This document shows, in pieces, positions 19,431-29,370 of a stretch of 64,000 nucleotides of DNA. The DNA is from Chloroflexota bacterium (lineage in GTDB: Bacteria; Chloroflexota; Dehalococcoidia; Dehalococcoidales; JACQON01). Within the stretch, counting starts at the first letter, position 1; each line of letters opens with the position of its first letter. The stretch is taken from assembly GCA_016202545.1 (NCBI GenBank), contig JACQON010000007.1:1-64000 (forward strand). Direction: 5' to 3'. The notes under the pieces were generated by a model. It ran no database searches and was not told the origin of the DNA. It worked only from the letters and a program-made list of their open reading frames with translations. The position numbers and the translations under genes were made by a program.

Positions 19431-20609
19431 ATCGCTAGAGGAACGGTTCTTACTAAATCATCTCCTGAGCGGGCGTTTCTTGCGGCTGTAGCCGCCAGAG
19501 GCGGCGCCGATGCCTGGTCAGCGGATGACTCCATAGACGAGCTGGCCCAGCTGGCAAGTACCGCCGGAGCTACTGTGGTCGGCAAGATTGTCCAGCGGCT
19601 GCCCCAGCCGTCAAAAGCGCATTACCTGGGCAAAGGTAAGCTGGAGGAACTCCTTTCCCTGAAGGATAGCCTGGACTATGACGTGGTCATCTTCGACGAT
19701 GACCTTTCACCGCTTCAGCAGCGGAATTTAGAGGATGTCCTCCAGGTAAAGGTAATCGACCGCACTGCCCTGATACTGGATGTCTTCGCCAAACGGGCTC
19801 GCACCCGCGAGGGCCAGTTGCAGGTAGAACTGGCCCAGCATGAATACCTTTTCCCCCGGCTTGCTGGCCAGTGGAGTCACCTGGATAGGCTCGGCGGCGG
19901 CATTGGCACCCGCGGTCCCGGCGAATCCCAGCTTGAAACCGATAAACGCCTTATCCGGCGCCGGATAACCCGCTTGGGGGAACAGATTGAGGCAATGCGA
20001 AAACACCGCGCGCTGTACCGCCGGCAGCGGGGAAAGAGCGGTATCCCTTTAGTAGCATTGGTCGGCTATACCAACACCGGCAAAAGCACCCTGATAAATG
20101 CCCTGGGCCGGGCGGATGTGCTGGTAGAGGACAAGCTGTTCGCCACCTTGGACCCTACCACCCGGCGCTTAAAGCTTCCTGACAAACGGGTGGTACTGCT
20201 CTCGGATACCGTTGGCTTTATCCGCAAGCTGCCGCCCACCATTGTGACCGCGTTCCGGGCGACCCTTGAGGAGCTGGACGAAGCTGCTGTGCTCCTCCAT
20301 GTGGTAGACCTCTCGGCGCGTAATGCCGCCGAGCAATGCCACACTGTGGAGGATGTCCTCGCTGACCTCAACCTGCTGGACAAGCCCAGGATTACGGCGC
20401 TGAATAAAATTGACTTGCTGCTGGATACGAGCCGCGCCTGGGAGGAGGAAACTGCCATTGAGTACCTCTCTGGGCGGTGCACCGGTGATGATACCGTGCT
20501 TATCTCAGCGACCAGGGGGTGGGGGCTGAACAAGCTGCTGGAGACAATCAACCATGTGCTTTCCAGTAGTGACCGGCGCTCCCTGCCAGCTCGACAAAAA
20601 GATATATAG
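19431..20609 (+). CDS. hflX: GTPase HflX
   Basis: 'GTRGPGESQLETDKRLIRRRI', 'VALVGYTNTGKSTLINAL', 'FATLDPTTR', 'LSDTVGFIRKLP'. The ORF-track start GTG 19575 lies inside the conserved N-terminal region; the coding frame extends upstream without ATG/GTG/TTG (candidate ATC at 19431). Confidence 0.88.
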   Translation: MARGTVLTKSSPERAFLAAVAARGGADAWSADDSIDELAQLASTAGATVVGKIVQRLPQPSKAHYLGKGKLEELLSLKDSLDYDVVIFDDDLSPLQQRNLEDVLQVKVIDRTALILDVFAKRARTREGQLQVELAQHEYLFPRLAGQWSHLDRLGGGIGTRGPGESQLETDKRLIRRRITRLGEQIEAMRKHRALYRRQRGKSGIPLVALVGYTNTGKSTLINALGRADVLVEDKLFATLDPTTRRLKLPDKRVVLLSDTVGFIRKLPPTIVTAFRATLEELDEAAVLLHVVDLSARNAAEQCHTVEDVLADLNLLDKPRITALNKIDLLLDTSRAWEEETAIEYLSGRCTGDDTVLISATRGWGLNKLLETINHVLSSSDRRSLPARQKDI

Positions 20610-21512
20610 ATGCAGATAGGACTGGTATTCGCTATTCTGGCGGCAATATCCTACGCCGCCGCTGGCGTCTTTCTCAGGAGGGGGGTATACCATACCGGAG
20701 AGGTTACCACCGCCGTCACCATCAGCGTGTTCGTCGGGGTGCCGTTCTTTGCCATTGCCACCTCTATCGACGGAGGCTGGGGCCAGCTCTGGTCTCTCTC
20801 CGGGCAACAGGTCTTGTTACTGGCCATGGCCGGCCTGGTGCACTTTATCGCCGGGCGACTGTTGAGCTTCAATGCTTACCGGCTTATAGGAGCAAATAAG
20901 ACCAGCCCGCTGTTGCAGACCACCCCGTTTTACACCCTCATCCTGGGGGTCATTCTATTGAACGAACCTCTGACTATCTATCTCATCTTTGGCGTCGGCA
21001 GCATCGTTACTGGAGCGCTGCTGGTGAGCACGGAGCGGAGGAGCGTGAGAGAGGCGGGGAAGGTGGCGGCCGGGGCGGAAGTTAAAGGCATCCTGGCCGC
21101 CTTGGGGGCCGCCATTTTTTGGGGCATTTCGCCGATACTCATCAGGCCGGTGATGCAGGAGTTCGGGTCTGCGCCTGCTGCCGCTCTGGTCTCCTATACC
21201 GCCGCCTCCGTGGCTATGGCCTTCTACCTCTTCAATGGCAACCACAGAAGGCAGCTTGCCCGCATCGGCTTCTCCGTCCCTTTGCTTGCCATCATCGGCT
21301 CTGGACTGCTCAACAGCCTGGCCCATTTATTCAATTTTGCTGCCCTCGGCCACAGCCCGGCCAGCTTGGTCACATCGCTTACCAGCACCAGCATACTCTT
21401 TGTGCTTATTTTTTCCTTCCTGCTCAACCGCAGCATCGAGGTATTCACTCCCAGGATTATCATGGGAATGGCGGCCACCGTGGCCGGCAGCTTCCTCATC
21501 TTCTATTTCTAG
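20610..21512 (+). CDS. EamA/DMT family transporter
   Basis: ~10-TM hydrophobic protein with two EamA-like halves. Confidence 0.8.
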   Translation: MQIGLVFAILAAISYAAAGVFLRRGVYHTGEVTTAVTISVFVGVPFFAIATSIDGGWGQLWSLSGQQVLLLAMAGLVHFIAGRLLSFNAYRLIGANKTSPLLQTTPFYTLILGVILLNEPLTIYLIFGVGSIVTGALLVSTERRSVREAGKVAAGAEVKGILAALGAAIFWGISPILIRPVMQEFGSAPAAALVSYTAASVAMAFYLFNGNHRRQLARIGFSVPLLAIIGSGLLNSLAHLFNFAALGHSPASLVTSLTSTSILFVLIFSFLLNRSIEVFTPRIIMGMAATVAGSFLIFYF

Positions 21513-21577
21513 CACTCGCCATTGAGGGGGCGGCACTTGCTGCGCTTCGGCAGGCGGCGCCGTAGCCTGACAATAGG

Positions 21578-22951
21578 CTAGCCCTTATTTTGCCACGCCG
21601 CGCGGAAATCGTATTTGTTCAGGCTGGACCTGATGGCGTCAATCGTCTTCTCGATGTCCTGTTCAGTGTGGGCGAAGGACAGGATGAAATTGAATATCGC
21701 GGGAGATACGAAGACGCCTTCAGGAATTATGCTCAGCAGAAACAGGCTGGATACCGTCTGGTCAAGGGTGCAATAGGTCTCGAAGCTGGGTTCCAGGTCG
21801 GTCGGCCATACTCTGAATATCGGCCCCTGACGGTTTATGTGACAGGGCGTGTCGTTTTCCCTGAACGCCCTTTCGATGCCGGCAGCCAGCTTTCCGCTTA
21901 GCTGGTCGAGCTTCCGGTAACCGCCATGTTTGTTGAACTCCTTAAGCGTTTTCATGGTGGCTATGGCCGCAGCCAGGCCCTCGGTACAGTCGTTGTAGGT
22001 CCCTGACTGAAAGACTCCCTTGTGAGCGTGCGGCCCTCCGGCAATGGCTTTCATTACCTCCTCTTTCCCGGCCAGTGCCGCCAGCTTTCCCCCTCCGGCT
22101 ATGGCTTTGGCGAAGACGGCAAGGTCAGCAGTCACGCCGTAGTATTCCTGGGCGCCGCCGTACGCTATCCTGAAGCCAGTCAGCACCTCGTCAAATATCA
22201 GGACCACGCCGCGCTCTTTGGTCAGTCGCCGCAGTTCTTTGACGTATTCGGCGGACGCTGGCCATATGCCGCCCATGTTCATCTGCGGGTCGAAGAGTAC
22301 CCCGGCGATGTCGTTGTCTTCATTGAGTTTGCGTCTGACGGCGTCTATGTCGTTATATTTTAGCAGGACGGTGTTTTGCAGGTGCTCCGGGGGAATGCCG
22401 TCAGAAGTTGGCCCGGGCGTCATATTGGACGTGGCCACCAGGAACTGGTCATCCTGGCCGTGATAGTGGCCGTAGAACTTGATTATCTTCTTTTTCCCGG
22501 TAGCCCCCCGGGCGACTCTGACCGCGCTCAGCAGCGCCTCGGTGCCGCTGTTCAGGAATCTCACTCGCTCAGCGCACGGAGATGCCTCTTGCAGCAGTTC
22601 AGCGCACTCAATTACCAGGTCTGGATTGTAGAGGAGCGAGCCGCGTCGGCCCAATTCCCTGGTCACCGCTTCGATGATTGCGGGATGACAATGGCCCAGA
22701 ATCAGAGGGCCCGCGGTCATGCGGCAGTCTATGTACTCGTTTTCATCGACGTCATAGGTCTTACTTCCCTTGGCGTGGCTCATATATAGCGGGTAGGGGT
22801 CAAAGCTCCTGCCGCTGCCGGCGACGCCGCCGAGCAGGCTTTTGGACGCCCTTTCATATAGCCGCTTGGATGTCGGCGTCTTTTTCGTGTAGGTATCAAA
22901 CACCTTCTGACGCAGCTCCACCAGCTTTTCCTGATTTACAGTTACTTTCAT
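21578..22951 (-). CDS. Class III aminotransferase, glutamate-1-semialdehyde 2,1-aminomutase-like
   Basis: 'MTAGPLILGHCHPAIIEAV', 'RFLNSGTEALLSAVRVARGATGKKKIIKFYGHYHG', 'LIFDEVLTGFRIAYGG', PLP-Lys 'FAKAIAGGGKLAAL'. Confidence 0.87.
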   Translation of the reverse strand: MKVTVNQEKLVELRQKVFDTYTKKTPTSKRLYERASKSLLGGVAGSGRSFDPYPLYMSHAKGSKTYDVDENEYIDCRMTAGPLILGHCHPAIIEAVTRELGRRGSLLYNPDLVIECAELLQEASPCAERVRFLNSGTEALLSAVRVARGATGKKKIIKFYGHYHGQDDQFLVATSNMTPGPTSDGIPPEHLQNTVLLKYNDIDAVRRKLNEDNDIAGVLFDPQMNMGGIWPASAEYVKELRRLTKERGVVLIFDEVLTGFRIAYGGAQEYYGVTADLAVFAKAIAGGGKLAALAGKEEVMKAIAGGPHAHKGVFQSGTYNDCTEGLAAAIATMKTLKEFNKHGGYRKLDQLSGKLAAGIERAFRENDTPCHINRQGPIFRVWPTDLEPSFETYCTLDQTVSSLFLLSIIPEGVFVSPAIFNFILSFAHTEQDIEKTIDAIRSSLNKYDFRAAWQNKG

Positions 22952-23010
22952 AATCCCTCCTTTTAAAGACTCTCGGTCGACTTTGCAGATTGCTCGGCCT
23001 TGCAGCTCGC

Positions 23011-25623
23011 TCAGGCTGACGGCTCCGCCTTGTATATTTTCACTCTGACCCCGTTCTCTATGTTCAAGCAGACGGGGTCAACGTGCTCCAGGTCTATCTC
23101 TATCAAGTCGCTCATGAGCGGCCCCTGTCGCTTCGGCAGACGCTGTCCCCCTTTAGCCCATCTTCCCATGCCCTTCAGCATGCTGAGGCACCGGGGGTGT
23201 ATACCCTCTATGGTGTGGACAGTCCCCTTCATCCTGTTGCCGTGGTCGTTTTCCAGGTATACGGTGTCTCCATCCTTTATCCCCTTCCGGCTGGCCGTAC
23301 CGGCATTCATCAGGATGTGGTGAAGGTAAATGCTGGTCTCGCTCACCTCGGCTACCCAGGGGATATTGACTGTCCATCCGCCCGCCTGGAGTACGTCCGT
23401 GAACGAGCTCAGGTAGAGGTCGTACTCGTCTTTCGCCTTGTGCGTCACCGTGGGGAACCAGCTTATCAGCGGCGTGTACTGCTCCCAGTCCAGCTTGACG
23501 CCCCTCGGCTGGCAGATTGCCATCACCGATTGCTTAAGCGGGACCATGTACTCAAGGTACACCTGGGCCCTGGCATCCACGAACCATCTCCAGTAGACCT
23601 CCTCCACCTTTTTGGGCCAGCTTATGAAGCCGTGCTCCTTGAACCACTCCAGGCCATGTTCCTGGCCGAACCTCTGCTTCAGTATGCGGTCAACCAGCTC
23701 CGGCCAGGTGCTCCTGTCAGCGGGGTCGAAGAGGTCGGGAGCGCCAACCCAGCGGCAGTAGTTGTAGTTCCACGATTGGTTCCACCCCTGCCTTATGCCC
23801 AGCCTGTCGACAAGCTCAAGGCAAATGTCTACTGCCGACCTCCTCTCATACTGCGGGGCCACCGCTGGCTGCTGTAGATGGTAGGTATTGGCGCGCGAGA
23901 TGCCAACCGACCAGGAGTAAGAGCCTATCTCTGCCGCCAGGAACGATGGCTCAGCCTCCAGGGCATGGGTCTCCGGCAGGACTATATCGGCGAAGCCCTC
24001 GGTGGTCTCATTCTGGTAGATTTCGATGGCCACCATGAAGACGTTTTTGAGGAATGCCTCCACCGTCCTGGGGTTGCCGACATTCATGATGAGGTTGCAG
24101 CCGCCGCCGAACAGGAACTCTATCTGGTAGTTCACCTCCAGCTTCTGGCGTAGCTCCTCACTATCTTTGCCGAAGGGCCACGGTGAGAAGCCGGAGCAAC
24201 TCGGGAAAAGCTCAAGCAGAAGCGGCGAAGTGGGCAAATGCGCTTCGGTATGAGGGTGTTCCACGAAACCGGGCCCAATCTCAGAGGAGATAAGCCCGTC
24301 CTCGCCGGTGACAGGCCCCCGTCTGGGAATGCCGGTCTCGGGATAGCCCAGGCCTCTGCCCTGCGTCAGGCCGACGGTGCCGCCGGGCACATCGCAGGCA
24401 CCTACCAGGGAGCTGAGCAGGAGCTGGGCCCAGTAGGTATGAAAGCCGTTTGTATGTCCTGAAGCGCCGACATACATGCAAACGGCCACCGGCCGGTACG
24501 GCAGCTCGACACCTTGAATCTCAATGGTGCTGCCTATCCTGGCGTTCTCGCCGAACTCGGCGGCTATCCGCCTTATGGTGGCTGCCGGTACGGTGCTTAT
24601 CTCTGAAGCCCGCTCTGGCGTATATTGCTTGAGGTGCTCCCGCAGGGCGGCGAACGCCGGGCGGCATTTCACCCCGTTTACCTCGAAGCTCCCTTCCAGG
24701 GCAGGGTCGGCGACCGGCTGCTTCCAGTTCTTGGCCCTGCCATCGGCGGCGTCCCACATCAACGGCTCACCGCCATCGTCCCGGGCATAGCGGCCGTCTT
24801 CTTTTATCAGGTAGGGAGCGTTGGTCTTCTTCTTGAGGTACTCCCGGTCATATATGCCCAGCTCGTTGACCAGGACGTTGGCCATGGCCAGGCAGACGAT
24901 GCCGTCGGCGCCGGGCAGGATGGGCACCCACTCGATGGCCTTGCCGCCGGACAGGTGGCAGACCGGGTCGAAGGATACCGACCTCATGCCGCGGGCGACA
25001 GCGTCGGCTCTCAGCCTGACTGAGCCAGCCATGGCGTCGCTGGCACCGGCCGCCTGATTGGTGCCGAAGAATATGGCGTAGTTGCAGTACTCGTAGTCAG
25101 GGCAGGTGTTCCATGCCGAGTGGTTCATTCCCGCTGCCGGGTGAGTGGCATTGCCGCAATAAAGCCCGCATCCGCCACAGGTCCAGTTCTTGCTGCCAAA
25201 AGCCTGCAGGAACACGGTGGACATCACCGAGTAGTGGGCAGGCCACTGCGGGCGCTGCATACCGAAGAAGGTCATGAACTTATTTGGGTTCTCCTGGCGG
25301 ATTTTGCTGAGCCGGCCGATAATCTCATCCATGGCCTCGTCCCAGGAGATGCGCTGCCACTTGGGGTCGACGCCGATTCCCTTCTCCGGGTTGGTCCGTC
25401 TCACCGGGTAGTTGACCCGGTTGGGGTCATAGAGTACCTGAATCTGGGACATTGACTTGGCGCATAGCCCCCCTTTGGAGCCCCAGTCAGAGGCGGGGTC
25501 GCCCTCTATCTTCACCGCCACCCCGTCAACGACATGCACCCGCAGGCTACAGGCGGAGCCACATACGGTGCATACCGTTGGCACCCACCTGTCCTCTCTC
25601 ACTCTGGCGGTAGCTCTGGCCAT
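23011..25623 (-). CDS. Molybdopterin-dependent oxidoreductase, DMSO reductase superfamily
   Basis: N-terminal 'VCTVCGSACSLRVHV...GGLCAKS' 4Fe-4S motif, 'KWQRISWDEAMDEI', 'PETHALEAEPSFL', C-terminal molydop-binding domain. Confidence 0.9.
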   Translation of the reverse strand: MARATARVREDRWVPTVCTVCGSACSLRVHVVDGVAVKIEGDPASDWGSKGGLCAKSMSQIQVLYDPNRVNYPVRRTNPEKGIGVDPKWQRISWDEAMDEIIGRLSKIRQENPNKFMTFFGMQRPQWPAHYSVMSTVFLQAFGSKNWTCGGCGLYCGNATHPAAGMNHSAWNTCPDYEYCNYAIFFGTNQAAGASDAMAGSVRLRADAVARGMRSVSFDPVCHLSGGKAIEWVPILPGADGIVCLAMANVLVNELGIYDREYLKKKTNAPYLIKEDGRYARDDGGEPLMWDAADGRAKNWKQPVADPALEGSFEVNGVKCRPAFAALREHLKQYTPERASEISTVPAATIRRIAAEFGENARIGSTIEIQGVELPYRPVAVCMYVGASGHTNGFHTYWAQLLLSSLVGACDVPGGTVGLTQGRGLGYPETGIPRRGPVTGEDGLISSEIGPGFVEHPHTEAHLPTSPLLLELFPSCSGFSPWPFGKDSEELRQKLEVNYQIEFLFGGGCNLIMNVGNPRTVEAFLKNVFMVAIEIYQNETTEGFADIVLPETHALEAEPSFLAAEIGSYSWSVGISRANTYHLQQPAVAPQYERRSAVDICLELVDRLGIRQGWNQSWNYNYCRWVGAPDLFDPADRSTWPELVDRILKQRFGQEHGLEWFKEHGFISWPKKVEEVYWRWFVDARAQVYLEYMVPLKQSVMAICQPRGVKLDWEQYTPLISWFPTVTHKAKDEYDLYLSSFTDVLQAGGWTVNIPWVAEVSETSIYLHHILMNAGTASRKGIKDGDTVYLENDHGNRMKGTVHTIEGIHPRCLSMLKGMGRWAKGGQRLPKRQGPLMSDLIEIDLEHVDPVCLNIENGVRVKIYKAEPSA

Positions 25624-25922
25624 AACTGCTCCTTTTCCATTTCTTATTGGGTTGCGTGGATAAATGTTTTGTCCAGCTTAAGGGGAATTATCTCTATTAT
25701 TATAACTGAGGCGTGCTTTTTGTCAACCTGGCGTATTCCCACACAATTCTGGTATATGAAAAGGCCTGACTGCCGTGCTATAATGCTATACCAACTGAAC
25801 CTGTCCGGTGATAATAGCCAAAAACGCTCTGTCCGCGGTGGGAGGTGATATATTAATGTAAACGCATGTGGCGGCAGAATATCATGGTCTGGAAAAGTCG
25901 TTCTGGAAAGGAGTCTTTGCAG

Positions 25923-26690
25923 ATGAACAAAATCAGGATTCTGGGTATTGCAGGAAGCCCGAGACACGGGAATACCGAGGTTGGCGTAAAGGAAGCTCTG
26001 GCCGGAGCAGCAGAGCTGCCGGACGTGGAAACGGAATTCTACACCATGGCAGGCAAGAAGATAAACCCGTGCAGTTGCCCCGTTGCCTGGAGATGCTGGA
26101 CTGAGGGAACGCCGGAGAATCCCTGCCCGCGCTGGGGTAATGACGATGTGGCCCAACTGTACAAGAAGATGCAGACCTTTGATGGCTTCATCGTCGGCAG
26201 CCCGGTCTATATGGGCGGGGTTTCATCCCAGATTAAGGCGTTGTGGGACAGGCTGGCCCTCATCTGCTACCGTCGGATGACGTTGCGGAACAAAGTGGTC
26301 GGCGGCATTGCCATTGCCGCCTACAGGTCGGGCGGGCAGGAGCAGACCATACTGGAAATCTGGAAGATGGCGGTGGTGATAGACCTTATTCCCGTTGGTC
26401 CCGGCCCGGTAATGCAGGATAGGGTATGTATGTGGGGGGGAGCCCTGACCCATGAGTATGGCGCCCACAAATATGCCAGCGACTATCCCGTAGGCGCTGA
26501 AGAGGAGCTGACAGCGGTCGAGCAAGATGAGCCCGGCCTGTTGTCCTGCCGGATGACCGGGAGAAGGGTGGCAGAGGTGGCCAGGGTTGTGCAGGCCGGG
26601 TTCAGCGCGGTGCCGAGAGAGGCGACTTACTGGCCGGCGGGAGAAGCCGGTGGGTTCCCGGAAACCGACTGGAAGATAGTAACCGTTTAG
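25923..26690 (+). CDS. NAD(P)H-dependent FMN reductase / iron-sulfur flavoprotein-like
   Basis: 'ILGIAGSPRHGNTEVGVKEAL', 'DGFIVGSPVYMGGVSSQIKALWDR'. Start taken as ATG 25923. Confidence 0.85.
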   Translation: MNKIRILGIAGSPRHGNTEVGVKEALAGAAELPDVETEFYTMAGKKINPCSCPVAWRCWTEGTPENPCPRWGNDDVAQLYKKMQTFDGFIVGSPVYMGGVSSQIKALWDRLALICYRRMTLRNKVVGGIAIAAYRSGGQEQTILEIWKMAVVIDLIPVGPGPVMQDRVCMWGGALTHEYGAHKYASDYPVGAEEELTAVEQDEPGLLSCRMTGRRVAEVARVVQAGFSAVPREATYWPAGEAGGFPETDWKIVTV

Positions 26691-26745
26691 GACCGGCCAG
26701 GCATCTCTTCTACGGCAAAAAGCCAGGAGTTTGGAGCTTGAATAA

Positions 26746-26778
26746 GAGGCCCCAAGGGTGTCTGGAAGGGGCTTTTTT
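26746..26778 (+). terminator. Intrinsic terminator after the flavoprotein gene
   Basis: AGGCCCC...GGGGCTTTTTT hairpin followed by T-tract. Confidence 0.7.
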
Positions 26779-26780
26779 GT

Positions 26781-28124
26781 TCACCGGGCGGCCAGGATGG
26801 CGTCAACCGCGCTCTTTTGCTCTGAGACAATGACCAGCACTTCCCGGGTATCTCTTTCCCCTACCCAGATATAGTTGCCTCCCGCCAGCCACAGTCCATC
26901 TCCCAGAATGGCAGCCCCTGCCGCCGGGAGCAGCCGCTGGAAGCTCTCGTGGAACTCGGAGGCATCCTGGCGGGAGTCCCACGCCGTCTGCCAGGTGAAG
27001 AGATAAGCCCCTGCCTGCTCGAAGTAGTCGAGCGCGTCGCCTCCCCAGCCACTGGCGGCGCTGGCGGCCTCTGCCCTGGGGAGCCACGTTTCCAGCATTG
27101 TCCGGATGAAGTGTTCACCCAGCCTGTCGCTCCTCTCCATCCGCCAGCCGGGGACGTTTACCGGCACAGGCTTGATGCTCAGCGGCCCTTCAGGGGAGAG
27201 GTATTTCTCCGGATGCAAGACCTGCTCCGTGGTCAGCGGTGGCCGGAGATACGCCCCGTTCACCGCCTGCCAGCCAGTTTCCTGGTACAGTGCTGACACG
27301 AATGCCTCTCCATACTCATAGGGGAAGTACAGGAGTCTGGTAAGGGCCGGAGGTCTCTCTGCCTGTGGCGCCGGCGGGAGGTTATTCTCATATATCCTGT
27401 CGAGCTTAGGCGCTGGCTCAGTCCCGGCGGTACGCTCAAGGTATCTGTTCCTGGTGAAATCAGCGTCACCCTCCACCAGGGCTGACCAGGCCTTTCCCTC
27501 GTCGTAGGTGGCTGGTTCAGGGCCATGGAAATGCTTGCCCTGAAGAAGGTGGACAACTTCATGGGCCAGGGCTTTTCTGGCTTCTTCCCCGTTCAACCTG
27601 CCGAAGTTTTCCTGGACAGCGTAGACCTTGTCCTCCAGCTTAGCCACGAGATAGGACAGTGGCCATTCCGCATAGAGGTCGGCCAGGCTGACTGCGTCAG
27701 GAAGTATGAATAGCCCTTTGAAAATCCGCTCATCGATTTGGATTTTCCTGGCGTTGTCCCTCACGTAACCTTCCCCCCAGTTCTCCCTGGCCCAGTCCGC
27801 GGTCACCACCACCAGTTCGGCCTCTTCGGGCGGAGCAAGCTCTCGGGTCTGACCGATGTCAGCCAGCAGCTTCTGAAGCATGGCATTTACTGTCTGCCAG
27901 TGCTCCCGGTTTTGCTCCATCAACTGGCGGCTGGTCTGCTCTTCCTGAGTTTCGGCTGGTTGATAATCGGGGGGCTTCGCTGCCTGCTCCGGTCCAGGCG
28001 ATTTGGCAGGCGCCGGGCTGGCCGTTGTCGGTGATGGAGGAGGCGATGCCGGCCGGGAGCAGCCGCTAACGGCGGAAATAGCGAATAGCAAAGCGAGCAG
28101 GAGGATATAACCGGCGGCTTTCAT
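26781..28124 (-). CDS. Lipoprotein with HEXXH motif (putative metalloprotease)
   Basis: Lipobox 'SAVSGC', Pro/Ala linker, 'KALAHEVVHLLQGKHFHGPEPATYDEGKAWSALVEGDADF'. Confidence 0.7.
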   Translation of the reverse strand: MKAAGYILLLALLFAISAVSGCSRPASPPPSPTTASPAPAKSPGPEQAAKPPDYQPAETQEEQTSRQLMEQNREHWQTVNAMLQKLLADIGQTRELAPPEEAELVVVTADWARENWGEGYVRDNARKIQIDERIFKGLFILPDAVSLADLYAEWPLSYLVAKLEDKVYAVQENFGRLNGEEARKALAHEVVHLLQGKHFHGPEPATYDEGKAWSALVEGDADFTRNRYLERTAGTEPAPKLDRIYENNLPPAPQAERPPALTRLLYFPYEYGEAFVSALYQETGWQAVNGAYLRPPLTTEQVLHPEKYLSPEGPLSIKPVPVNVPGWRMERSDRLGEHFIRTMLETWLPRAEAASAASGWGGDALDYFEQAGAYLFTWQTAWDSRQDASEFHESFQRLLPAAGAAILGDGLWLAGGNYIWVGERDTREVLVIVSEQKSAVDAILAAR

Positions 28125-28236
28125 CGTTGTTACTCCGGGTGGTCAGGGTAGCACTTAAATTATATATGACGGACATACAGGGCATCAAGGCTTCCTCTGA
28201 TGGGCGCTTTTTCCGGTTGTTTGATATACTTTAATT

Positions 28237-29370
28237 ATGGTGAGGGTATCTCCGAAAAAAGGCTCCGCCCTTCACGATTTCCCCTACACCTCTCCGCAGA
28301 GGAAGTGCCCTCACTTCTGGATTATCAATGTCACTCCTCCGGGGCCAGCCCACTGCATCCATAACTGCGTCTACTGCTACGCCAGAGAGGCCATCTATTC
28401 CGATTTCTCACCGGACATGGTTGTCTACTCCAACCTTGCGCAACTGGTGGAAAAAGACCTCAGGCGCATCCGCCTTGCCCCTCCCATCTCTATTTCCAAT
28501 ATCTCCGACCCCTGCCAGGATATTCCTGAAGTAAGGGAAGTGGTAACGGAACTGGTAAGCCTTATTTTGAGCTATGGCATCCCTTTCTGCGTCACCACTA
28601 AAGGCGACCCCCGCTTTCTCCTGGAGCTGCCCCGCTTCATCGAGTATGAGTTCAAGTTTGTCGCCATCACCATAGAGGGCACACCTGATATGCTGCCGCT
28701 CCTTTCTCCCGGAGCGCCGCCGTTTCACCAGCGGCTTGAAGCGGTCAGGCGGCTTTCCGCCGCGGGTGTAAAAACAGTAGTGCGCCTGGACCCGCTTTTC
28801 ATTCACCTGTTCTATGCCGTTTACGGTGAGAGGTGGCTTGCGGAGCTTGAAAAACTGGCCGGGGCTTTCTCTCTGGCCGGGGCCGAACACATCATTGTCA
28901 GCACCGGGCGGCTATCAAAAAGGCGCTTGCCCGGTGGCCGGCGAAGCTCCTGGGAGCGGATGGTCAGCACTGTCAGGGCGGTCTCCCCGCTGGCGGCGAG
29001 GCGTATGGAGGCCGAATATGTCTTTGAAAACAGGTGGGGAGGCAAGGGTCTCTTCCTCAGGAACGATTTGAGGCGCGAGCTGCATGCCAGATTGAAGGAG
29101 ATAGCGGAGGGGTATGATATGACCTATGCCGTATGCCAGGAGCTGGGGAAAGAGGCGGACTCTCCGGGCATAGCCCATTGCGAGCGTTTCCGGCTTCCTT
29201 TTGCCGCTAGGCAGCCCGATGGCAGCTTCAGGCCTCTCCCTGGGTGCACCGCCGTCTGCCATGTCTCCTGCCGGGATAAACAGGGGCTGCCCTGTGGACA
29301 GCCCCTGCTCGTCTCACCGGGGCCGTACAAGATAGGCCATTTAAGCCGCCTCGCGGGCTGCCGACTATAA
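28237..29370 (+). CDS. Radical SAM protein (SplB-like / COG1533)
   Basis: CX3CX2C motif 'CIHNCVYCYARE'; 'ISNISDPCQDIPE'. Confidence 0.85.
   Translation: MVRVSPKKGSALHDFPYTSPQRKCPHFWIINVTPPGPAHCIHNCVYCYAREAIYSDFSPDMVVYSNLAQLVEKDLRRIRLAPPISISNISDPCQDIPEVREVVTELVSLILSYGIPFCVTTKGDPRFLLELPRFIEYEFKFVAITIEGTPDMLPLLSPGAPPFHQRLEAVRRLSAAGVKTVVRLDPLFIHLFYAVYGERWLAELEKLAGAFSLAGAEHIIVSTGRLSKRRLPGGRRSSWERMVSTVRAVSPLAARRMEAEYVFENRWGGKGLFLRNDLRRELHARLKEIAEGYDMTYAVCQELGKEADSPGIAHCERFRLPFAARQPDGSFRPLPGCTAVCHVSCRDKQGLPCGQPLLVSPGPYKIGHLSRLAGCRL

Noticed and set aside
23083-23877. 264-aa plus-strand ORF
   Set aside because: Antisense to the molybdopterin oxidoreductase gene.
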